Assembly: GCA_963781775.1 (NCBI GenBank)
Contig: CAWAHE010000030.1
Location: 62,001 to 126,000, forward strand
DNA from: CAVSRC01 sp963781775
GTDB taxonomy: Bacteria > Pseudomonadota > Alphaproteobacteria > Rhizobiales > Kaistiaceae
DNA length: 64,000 nt
Direction: 5' to 3'
The first letter of the stretch is position 1, and each line of letters starts with the position of its first letter. Both the position numbers and the translations under genes were made by a program. Under the pieces are notes generated by a model, which saw only the letters and a program-made list of their open reading frames with translations, did not search any database and was not told where the DNA came from. Shown piece after piece: positions 27,046-36,368 of this stretch.

Positions 27046-28560
27046 ATGGACGCAAACACAGATCTGTTGACGCGGGCGCGCGAAGCGCTCGGCGAGGTCG
27101 TCGCGCTCCGGTGCGCTGTCGCGGAGGAGGGGCGCGAGGTCTTCCGGGCCTGGCATCGTGGCATAGCCCGGGGCGCTTTTGCCCCGAGCGCGCTCAATTT
27201 CGCCCACTACCTCGCCGTCCGCCACCGCGACCTGAGGCCGCTCCAGCGCAAGCTGATGGCGCTCGGTGTTTCCTCGCTCGGCCGCCTCGAAGGGCGCGTG
27301 CTTGCCTCGCTCGACGCCGTCGCCGCAGCGCTGGCCGCGCTCGCCGGCGAGGCCGGACCGCGACCGCCCTCCGCGCGGCAATTCTTCCGCGGCGAGGCGC
27401 GGCTGGCCGCCAACGCCGCCGAAGGCTTCGGCCCGCCGCATCGCGGCCGTATCGGCCGCATCATGGTGACGCTAGCCACCGAAGCCGCCGACGATCCGGC
27501 GATCGTGTGCGATTTTGCCGCCGCCGGGGCCGATGTCTTCCGCATCAATTGCGCCCACGACAGCACGGCGGAGTGGGCGCGCATGGTCGACAACATCCAT
27601 GCCGCCGAAAAGGCCGCTAGGCGCCGCCTGCCGATCCTCATGGATATCAGCGGACCGAAGGTGCGGACCGGCCGCGTGCTGACGCCGCCCGACCGCAGCC
27701 GGCTGCACATTGGCGACCTCGTCCTCCTTGCCCGCGAGATCCAGCCGGCCTTCACCGAGGTTCCGTTTCAGGTCACCTGCACCTTGCCCGAGGTGCTCGA
27801 CCGCATCGCGGTTGACGATCAGATGTCGTTCGACGACGGCCAGCTCCTTGGCACCATCATCGGCGAGGCCCATGGCGGCTTCCTCGTGCGCATCGACAAG
27901 GGCAAGCTCGCCGGCGCCAAGCTGAGGCCGGAGAAGGGCCTCAACTTCCCGGAAACCGACCTTGGCCTCGATCCGCTCACCGACAAGGATCGCCAGGATC
28001 TCGATTTCATCGTCCGTCACGCTGCCCTGATCGGCCACTCGTTCGTGCAGACCGCCGGCCACGTCGCCTCGCTGCAGGCGGAACTCGCCGCGCGCAGCGC
28101 CGACTGGCAGCGGCTCGTTCTGGTCGGCAAGATCGAGACGCCGATGGCGGTCGCCAACCTGCCGGAGATCATCGTCCAGGCCGCCGGCCGTCAGCCCTTC
28201 GCCATCATGATCGCCCGCGGCGACCTTGCCGTTGAGATGGGCTTCGAGCGCGTCGCCGAGATGCAGGAGGAGATCATGTGGATCGCTGAGGCCGCCCACG
28301 TGCCGCTGATCTGGGCGACGCAGGTTCTCGAAGAACTGGTCAAGAAGGGGCTCCCATCGCGCGGCGAGATGACCGACGCCGCCATGGCGGCGCGCGCCGA
28401 ATGCGTGATGCTCAACAAGGGGCCGAACGTCGGCGCGGCGGTCGGCGTGCTCGACCGGCTGCTGCGTCGTATGGGCGAGCATCAGGTCAAGAAGACGCCG
28501 ACGCTGCGCGCCCTGCATTCCTGGCAGCATCGGCAGCCGGCGCCGGCGCCGGCCGGCTGA
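27046..28560 (+). CDS. Pyruvate kinase family protein with N-terminal extension
   Basis: A 504-residue protein. Residues ~130–490 carry pyruvate kinase barrel motifs: DVFRINCAHDS (RxNxSH-like), LMDISGPKVRTG, LVGKIETPMAVANLPEII with the catalytic Lys, and MIARGDLAVEMGFERVAEMQEEI. A separate alpha-helical region of ~130 residues (including LGRLEGRVLASLDAV) precedes the barrel. No C-terminal allosteric domain is present, since the protein ends soon after the barrel. The ATG has GGGAG upstream. This variant is distinct from PykA and PykF, and pyruvate kinase activity has to be inferred. Confidence 0.85.
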   Translation: MDANTDLLTRAREALGEVVALRCAVAEEGREVFRAWHRGIARGAFAPSALNFAHYLAVRHRDLRPLQRKLMALGVSSLGRLEGRVLASLDAVAAALAALAGEAGPRPPSARQFFRGEARLAANAAEGFGPPHRGRIGRIMVTLATEAADDPAIVCDFAAAGADVFRINCAHDSTAEWARMVDNIHAAEKAARRRLPILMDISGPKVRTGRVLTPPDRSRLHIGDLVLLAREIQPAFTEVPFQVTCTLPEVLDRIAVDDQMSFDDGQLLGTIIGEAHGGFLVRIDKGKLAGAKLRPEKGLNFPETDLGLDPLTDKDRQDLDFIVRHAALIGHSFVQTAGHVASLQAELAARSADWQRLVLVGKIETPMAVANLPEIIVQAAGRQPFAIMIARGDLAVEMGFERVAEMQEEIMWIAEAAHVPLIWATQVLEELVKKGLPSRGEMTDAAMAARAECVMLNKGPNVGAAVGVLDRLLRRMGEHQVKKTPTLRALHSWQHRQPAPAPAG

Positions 28561-28633
28561 GGCGCGGCTGCCCTATTGCTGCCGCAACCTCGACTCCATA
28601 TCACCCGGGCAGAAGGCACCGGGAGAGCGGGAA

Positions 28634-29353
28634 ATGAAGCACCAGATCGCGGAATGGGCGCGCACCATCGCCGCCGCCGCGCTGCTGTCATTCGTCCTCA
28701 AGACGGTCGCCTTCGCGACCTATTACATTCCGTCGGAAAGCATGGTGCCGACGCTTGAGGTCGGCGACCGGCTGGTCGCCACCAAGTTCGACTATGGCTA
28801 TGGGCCCAACTCGACGCCGTTGATCTCCCTGCCGGCCTTTCCTTCGTCGGACGGCCGGCTGTTCGGCCGCCTGCCGGCGCGCGGCGACATCGTCCTGTTC
28901 ACGCATCCAGCGACCGGAGAAACACTGGTCAAGCGGGTCATCGGCCTGCCCGGCGACCATATCCAGATCGAGCGCGGCCGCGTCTTCATCAACGGCGCGA
29001 TTGTTCCCCGCCGCGAAACACGCACCTATGCCTATAAGCAGTATGATGGTCCTCCGGTCGCGGTGACCGAATACGAGGAGACGCTCCCCGGGGGCCGCGT
29101 TCACCCGATCATCATGCGCTCCGACGACGAGCCGCAGGAGAATACCGGCGAATACATCGTGCCGCCGGAACATCTCTTCATGATGGGCGACAATCGCGAC
29201 AACTCCGCCGACAGCCGCTTCTCCAGTCTCGGCTACGTGCCGGTCGAGAATCTGATCGGCCGCTCGCGCGCCATCATCTTCTCGCTGCACGATTGCCTGC
29301 CGGAGCAGGGGCTGACCTGCGCGCCGCGTCGCTATCTGACTGGCCTCGACTGA
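28634..29353 (+). CDS. lepB: Signal peptidase I
   Basis: Membrane serine protease that removes Sec/Tat signal peptides on the periplasmic side. The 239-residue protein has one N-terminal membrane helix (~residues 10–29). The catalytic Ser is in SESMVPTLEVGD (Ser36) and the general-base Lys in LVKRVIGLPGDHI. The box E motif MGDNRDNSADSR is intact. It is not next to acpS and rnc, as the main rhizobial lepB often is, so it may be a second copy. Confidence 0.95.
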   Translation: MKHQIAEWARTIAAAALLSFVLKTVAFATYYIPSESMVPTLEVGDRLVATKFDYGYGPNSTPLISLPAFPSSDGRLFGRLPARGDIVLFTHPATGETLVKRVIGLPGDHIQIERGRVFINGAIVPRRETRTYAYKQYDGPPVAVTEYEETLPGGRVHPIIMRSDDEPQENTGEYIVPPEHLFMMGDNRDNSADSRFSSLGYVPVENLIGRSRAIIFSLHDCLPEQGLTCAPRRYLTGLD

Positions 29354-29377
29354 GGCCGGCGGTGCCGGCCTCTCGTC

Positions 29378-29749
29378 CTATCCCCTGGCCATGAATTCCT
29401 GAAAGGCCGCGAGGTCGAAGACGATTTCGTTGGCGCTGATCTTGCCGTCCTTCACCGCGAAGATTTCCGCGACAACGCACACACCCTTGTTCCCTTTGGG
29501 AGACACCAGCCCGTAGTGTGTCAGCGCGCAGGCGGCGTCGCCGTCGACGATCAGCGTCTTCACTTCGACGGACTTCGCCGTCCGCATGAATCGACGAGTC
29601 GCCTCGGCATAGACAGCCTTGCCGCGCGGGTTCGCCTTGCCGTTGTTCACGAAGAGCATGTCGTCGGCGAGCAGCGACTCCCAGTCGCCTCCGTAGAGGC
29701 GCTGGAAGTAGCTGCGGATCGTTTCTTCGGTCGTCATGAATTGCGACAT
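29378..29749 (-). CDS. NTF2-like (SnoaL-fold) protein
   Basis: A 123-residue protein with the cone-shaped NTF2-like fold: N-terminal helix TTEETIRSYFQRLYGGDWESLL, then FVNNGKANPRGKAVYAEATRRF and VVAEIFAVKDGKISANEIVFDL. The fold serves many functions and no catalytic residues identify this one. It starts 4 bp after the VOC gene and is probably cotranscribed with it. An internal ATG at Met5 is an alternative start. Confidence 0.85.
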   Translation of the reverse strand: MSQFMTTEETIRSYFQRLYGGDWESLLADDMLFVNNGKANPRGKAVYAEATRRFMRTAKSVEVKTLIVDGDAACALTHYGLVSPKGNKGVCVVAEIFAVKDGKISANEIVFDLAAFQEFMARG

Positions 29750-29753
29750 CGGC

Positions 29754-30143
29754 CTACATGCTGCCCGGCGCCGGCACCATCCAGCCTTGCGCCGCGCCGC
29801 CGGGGATCACGACAATCGCCATCCGGCCGACGCCGGCGACGTCCCACGGTTCGCGCATGACCTTGCCGCCGGCCTCCTTCACCTTCTTCAGGCGCTTGTC
29901 GAGATCGTCGACCGCCACATAGGTGAACCAGGTCTCCGGCATGCCGTCGAACATCGGCCCGTCCATCTTGAACATGCCGCCGACCATCTGGTCGCCGGCC
30001 TTGGCGATGGTGTAGGTGCCGTACATCTCGCCCATCGGCATGTCGTCATAGGTCCAGCCGAGGGTTTCCTCGTAGAAATCCTTGGCTTTGCTGACGTCGC
30101 GGGTCATCAGCTCATTCCAGTGAAAAGCGCCGTGTGCGGTCAT
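29754..30143 (-). CDS. VOC (glyoxalase/dioxygenase fold) protein
   Basis: A 129-residue vicinal-oxygen-chelate protein. FHWNELMTRDVSKAKDFYEETLGW is the first βαβββ unit, WFTYVAVDDLDKRLKKVKEAGGKV the second. The metal-binding positions are only partly recognisable. The ATG has GGAGG 5 bases upstream. A 22-bp palindrome overlaps the ribosome binding site region, so the VOC–NTF2 pair is likely under a dedicated repressor, and no regulator gene is adjacent. Confidence 0.9.
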   Translation of the reverse strand: MTAHGAFHWNELMTRDVSKAKDFYEETLGWTYDDMPMGEMYGTYTIAKAGDQMVGGMFKMDGPMFDGMPETWFTYVAVDDLDKRLKKVKEAGGKVMREPWDVAGVGRMAIVVIPGGAAQGWMVPAPGSM

Positions 30144-30152
30144 GGAAACCTC

Positions 30153-30174
30153 CGTTTAACCGATTGGTTAAACG
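30153..30174. promoter_or_regulatory. Inverted-repeat operator upstream of VOC gene
   Basis: CGTTTAACC-GATT-GGTTAAACG, perfect 9-bp arms with a 4-bp centre, touching the GGAGG ribosome binding site of the VOC gene. TTTAACC/GGTTAAA palindromes are of the kind bound by ArsR/TetR-type repressors. The closeness to the start codon points to repression. Which regulator binds is unknown. Confidence 0.7.
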
Positions 30175-30241
30175 ATATTACCGTAACAGCAGGCCCGCGC
30201 AAGAGCCCGCGCGCCGCTGCTGCCAGTTCCTGACCGGGTTC

Positions 30242-32524
<2,283 letters not shown>

Positions 32525-32733
32525 GAATGATGTTCCCCGGGGGAGCGCTCGGCGCGCTTCGTGATTTTGGTGCGGGACCATATCACCGGCGTACACGATG
32601 ACAAATTGGAACCCGTAGTTAACTTGGCCTTGGGTCTCGCGTGCTTTATCGGCCACAATCGGCTTGTATAGTCGCGTTGGCATCACGCGCGAAGGTCTTC
32701 TCCTTCCCGCCATCGGCAGGCGAAATCCGGCCC

Positions 32734-35700
32734 ATGCGGACCTGGTTTCTGAGCTACAATTCCGTCGATCTTCCGGTTGCCGAGCAACTCGAAGGGTTGC
32801 TGCGCGAGCGGATTCCGGACGCGTCGGTGTTTTTCGCGCCCAAGGCGCTGCGCGCCGGCGGCTACTGGCTGCCCAAGCTGGCCGAAGCCATCGCCGCGGC
32901 CGATGCCTTCATCCTTTACGTCGGTGAGCATGGCCTCGGCCCCTGGCAGGTCATCGAATATTACGAGGCCCTCGACCGGCGCGTGAAGGAGCCCGACTTC
33001 CCGGTCGTCCTCGTCCTGCTCGATGGCCACCCGGCGCCCGGCCTGCCCTTTCTGCGCCAGCTCCACTGGATCGTCACCGCCGATCCGACCTCCACCGAGA
33101 CCATCGGACAGCTGAAGGACGCGACCGCCGGCGGCGGTTCGCGGCCCGGCGAACTGTGGCGCTACACCGCACCCTATCGCGGCCTCGCCGCCATGAGCGA
33201 GGCAGACAGCGATTTCTTCTTCGGCCGCGATCAGCAGACCGTCGACGTCATCCAGGCGATCGGCGCCGACCAGGAGCGCCTCGCCGTCCTCATCGGCAAT
33301 TCCGGCGTCGGCAAGTCGTCGTTGGCCCAGGCCGGCGTGCTCGGCGCGCTCAAACGGCAGGCCTATCCGGACAGCATCGACCCCGGCACGCAGTGGCCGC
33401 GCCTCTTCCGCGACAGCCGGCACTGGTGCTTCCTGAAAATGCAACCCGGCACCGAGCCGATCAAGGCGCTGGTCGAGCCGTTCCTGAAGACGTGGCAGTT
33501 CGACGCCACCGACCCGAAATGGGAGGAGCGCCGCACCGACTGGATCACGGCGCTGACCGCCGGCAAGGCGACGCTCTCCGGCCTGCTCGACGCCACCGAG
33601 CGCCGCTACGAGGAACTCGGCCAGCCGAAACCGCCGGCCTTCTTCCTCTACGTCGATCAGGCCGAGGAGCTTTACGTCCGCTCCGAGGAATCGCAGCGCG
33701 CCGGCTTCTCCCAGATGCTCGCCGACGCCATCGCCGATCCACGGTTGTTCGGCCTGATGAGCCTGCGCTCGGATTTCTTCGGCTCGCTTCAGAACGACCA
33801 GCCGCTGTTCGCCATCCACCGCCAGATCAACGTGCCGCCGCTCCGCGAGTCAGAACTGAACGAAGTCGTCGGCAAGCCGGCGGCGCTACTCTCGGCGCGC
33901 TTCGAGGCCGACCGGCTTGCCGCCGATCTGGCGCGGCGCGCGGCCGAGGAGTCGGCCAAGGATGCCGGCGCGTTGCCGCTGCTCTCCTATCTCCTCGACG
34001 ACATGTGGACCGACATGATCCGCCGCGGCGACGGCGTGCTGCGCGTGCCACCGCAGGCTTTCGAACTGGGCGGCGTGCTCGCCGACCGGGCGGATGCCTA
34101 TCTCGACAATCATCCTCAGTCGGAAAACACGCTGCGCCGCGTCCTCACACTGAAGCTCGCCACGGTGCGCGAGGATGGCGAGCCCACGCGCCGGCGCGCG
34201 CTGCGTTCCGAGTTCCCTGACGACGAATGGAGCATGGTCTCCGAACTCGCCGATCATCCACATCGCCTGCTGGTCACGGCGACGCCGGAGGATGGCGAAA
34301 TCTATGCCGAGGTCGCGCACGAAGCGATCTTCCGGCGATGGACCAAGCTCCGCGAATGGATCGCGGCCGAGCGCGAATTCCTGAGCTGGCGCAGCCGCCT
34401 CGAAGGCGCTCGCCGCGCATGGGCCGCGGCGCCGGCGCATGCCTGCAATGACGCGCTCCTGATGGGCCTTGCGCTTGGCGAAGCGCAGCAGTGGATCGCT
34501 CGCCGTCCAGACGATCTGCCGGCGGTCGATCGCAACTTCATCGAGAAGAGCATCGCGCGCGAGGGTCAGGAACTTGCCGAGCGCGAGCGCGACCGCCGCC
34601 GCCGGCGCATGCTGCGGATCGCCACCGCGGCGCTGGTTCTGGTCACCGCGCTCGCCAGTTTCTCGGTCTATGCGATGTTCGACATCGCCCGCCAGCGCGA
34701 CCAGGTTCAGCAGCAGCGCGCCTTGGCGGAAACGCGCGGCAGCGAAGCCGAGCAGCAGCGGATGCTGGCCGAGAAGGCATCGGCCGAGGCCGCCATGCAG
34801 AAGGCCCAGGCCGAACAGACCCTGTCCGTCACCAAGGTGGCGCTCGACAAGCTGATCGTCGAGTTCGGCAGCTCGCGCAAGATTCTGGCCGGCATGGGCG
34901 TCGAGACGATCACCGCGGTCCTCGACACGTTGCGTTCGACCGTCGATCAACTCGCCGAGGCGGCGCCGCACGACGCCGATCTGCAAGGCATCCGCGCCGA
35001 GATGTTCGACGCCTTTTCGGAGACCTATCTTGCCGCTGGCGATGTCAAGGAAGCCATCGCCGCCGCCGGGCAGGGGCTTGAGATCGCCCGCAAGCTCTTC
35101 GCCGATCATCCCGACGATCTGCTGGCTGAAAGCGATGTCGCCATCGGGCTCGAACGGCTGGGCGACGCCCGCCTTCAGGCCGGCGACACCACGGGCGCGC
35201 TTCAGGCCCATCAGGCGCGGCTCGATGTTGCCCGCCATCTGGTCGAGCGGCAGCCGGGCGTCGCGGCGCCGCAGCGCGATGTGTCCGTCGCTCTCAACAA
35301 GGTCGGCGACGTCAAGCTTCGTGCCGGCGACATGGACGGGGCACTGGCCGCCTACCAGGAGAGCATCGATATCGCTCGACGGCAGGTCGATGCCGCGCCC
35401 GACGATGCCGGCGCCCAGCGCGACCTTTCCGTCAGCCTCAACAAGATGGGCGACCTCCAGGCGGCCAGCGGCGACAACACCGAAGCGTTGATCCCCTACC
35501 TGCAGAGCCTCGATATCCGCCGCAAGCTCGCCGCGCGGCCCTCGGGCGATGACGAGGCGACGCGGGATCTCACCGTCACCCTCACGCGCCTCGGCGATGC
35601 CCAGCTGGCGACGAACCGGCAGGCTGCCGCACTGGCCAGCTTCGAGGAGAGCCTCGTCCTGACCCGGAAATTGCTGGCGGCGGATCCGGGCAATGCGCGG

Positions 35701-36054
35701 GCCCAGCGCGACGTCGTCATCAGCCTCAACAAGATCGGCATCGCCAGGATGCGCGCCGATGACCGTGCCGGCGCATTCGCCGCGTTCAACGAGGGCCTCG
35801 GCATGACACGCGCCATGGTGGCGCGCGATCCAGGCAATGCCGTGGCTGAGACCGATCTGGTCTTCTCGCTGTCGCGGGTCGGCGACGTTTCGGACGATCC
35901 CGCGCCATTCTACGGCGAAGCGCTCGGCATCCTTCGCAAGCTCGACGGCGAGGGCCGGTTGAGCGCCGAGCAGAAGGGCTGGGGCGACTGGCTTGTCAAA
36001 CGCCTCGCCGCCGTCGGCCAGCCGATCGAGCCGGCCAAGGCGTCGGCCCAATAG
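32734..36054 (+). CDS. TIR–STAND NTPase–TM–TPR signalling protein
   Basis: A 1106-residue multi-domain protein. Residues 1–~115 are a TIR domain (MRTWFLSYNSVD, VFFAPKALRAG); PWQVIEYYE places Trp71 and Glu75 in the WxxxE spacing of TIR NADases. Residues ~150–620 are an nSTAND-type NTPase, with FFGRDQQTVDVI before the P-loop GNSGVGKSS (188–196), and FFLYVDQAEEL (Asp308) as Walker B. A basic stretch RDRRRRR precedes one membrane helix (~629–650). A coiled coil (~651–705) and about seven 48-residue TPR-like repeats (RDLSVSLNKMGDL type) follow. By the positive-inside rule the repeats are periplasmic. No good ribosome binding site is seen before the ATG; TIR alignment set the start. Confidence 0.9.
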   Translation: MRTWFLSYNSVDLPVAEQLEGLLRERIPDASVFFAPKALRAGGYWLPKLAEAIAAADAFILYVGEHGLGPWQVIEYYEALDRRVKEPDFPVVLVLLDGHPAPGLPFLRQLHWIVTADPTSTETIGQLKDATAGGGSRPGELWRYTAPYRGLAAMSEADSDFFFGRDQQTVDVIQAIGADQERLAVLIGNSGVGKSSLAQAGVLGALKRQAYPDSIDPGTQWPRLFRDSRHWCFLKMQPGTEPIKALVEPFLKTWQFDATDPKWEERRTDWITALTAGKATLSGLLDATERRYEELGQPKPPAFFLYVDQAEELYVRSEESQRAGFSQMLADAIADPRLFGLMSLRSDFFGSLQNDQPLFAIHRQINVPPLRESELNEVVGKPAALLSARFEADRLAADLARRAAEESAKDAGALPLLSYLLDDMWTDMIRRGDGVLRVPPQAFELGGVLADRADAYLDNHPQSENTLRRVLTLKLATVREDGEPTRRRALRSEFPDDEWSMVSELADHPHRLLVTATPEDGEIYAEVAHEAIFRRWTKLREWIAAEREFLSWRSRLEGARRAWAAAPAHACNDALLMGLALGEAQQWIARRPDDLPAVDRNFIEKSIAREGQELAERERDRRRRRMLRIATAALVLVTALASFSVYAMFDIARQRDQVQQQRALAETRGSEAEQQRMLAEKASAEAAMQKAQAEQTLSVTKVALDKLIVEFGSSRKILAGMGVETITAVLDTLRSTVDQLAEAAPHDADLQGIRAEMFDAFSETYLAAGDVKEAIAAAGQGLEIARKLFADHPDDLLAESDVAIGLERLGDARLQAGDTTGALQAHQARLDVARHLVERQPGVAAPQRDVSVALNKVGDVKLRAGDMDGALAAYQESIDIARRQVDAAPDDAGAQRDLSVSLNKMGDLQAASGDNTEALIPYLQSLDIRRKLAARPSGDDEATRDLTVTLTRLGDAQLATNRQAAALASFEESLVLTRKLLAADPGNARAQRDVVISLNKIGIARMRADDRAGAFAAFNEGLGMTRAMVARDPGNAVAETDLVFSLSRVGDVSDDPAPFYGEALGILRKLDGEGRLSAEQKGWGDWLVKRLAAVGQPIEPAKASAQ

Positions 36055-36368
36055 AGTCCGAAACGGTTGACGCCGGGCGGCGACTCCCGGCGAGTTGGGT
36101 CGGCGACGTGTCGGCGAGGCCGCCACCGGCGATTCGCGCGCGGTCGATACGGCGAGAACCTGCCTCGCCTTCGCCAGGTCAAGCGCCGCGTCGATCCGGA
36201 CAATCTGTTCAATTTTGCCCAATCGATCCCGCCGGCAGACGGCTGATCGCACTCGGCCGCGAGGCAGGCAACGCCAGGGAACGCAGCGGATACGGCCGTA
36301 GGCACTCCGCTGGGGACGACCTGACCCCTGCCGCCCCAATTCGCCCGCCTTCTGATAGCGTGTCGGCG
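36055..36368. other. Gap between TIR–STAND gene and mutS
   Basis: A 314-bp region without an intact gene. It contains the in-frame C-terminal remnant of a BBE-type FAD oxidase (36145–36246). The rest, up to the mutS start, shows no ORF with coding character or clear RNA structure; the mutS promoter is presumably in its right half. Confidence 0.7.
36145..36246 (+). pseudogene. C-terminal remnant of a berberine-bridge FAD oxidase
   Basis: This frame reads RYGENLPRLRQ, then VKRRVDPDNLFNFAQSIPP, then ADG and a stop. That matches the C-terminal end of BBE-like FAD-linked oxidases (YG-N-RL--VK-RYDP-N-F---QSIPP). Only about 33 codons remain; upstream in the frame the sequence is basic and not family-like, and no start or FAD domain is present. 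It shows that a larger gene once stood here and was deleted or replaced. Confidence 0.7.

Noticed and set aside
32640..32733. Promoter for the TIR–STAND gene at TATAGT near 32667
   Set aside because: A -10-like TATAGT is present, but the -35 at the right distance is poor. Left out.
33886..36339. An 817-codon minus-strand frame opposite the TIR–STAND gene
   Set aside because: The plus-strand frame has recognisable domains; this one has none and is antisense.
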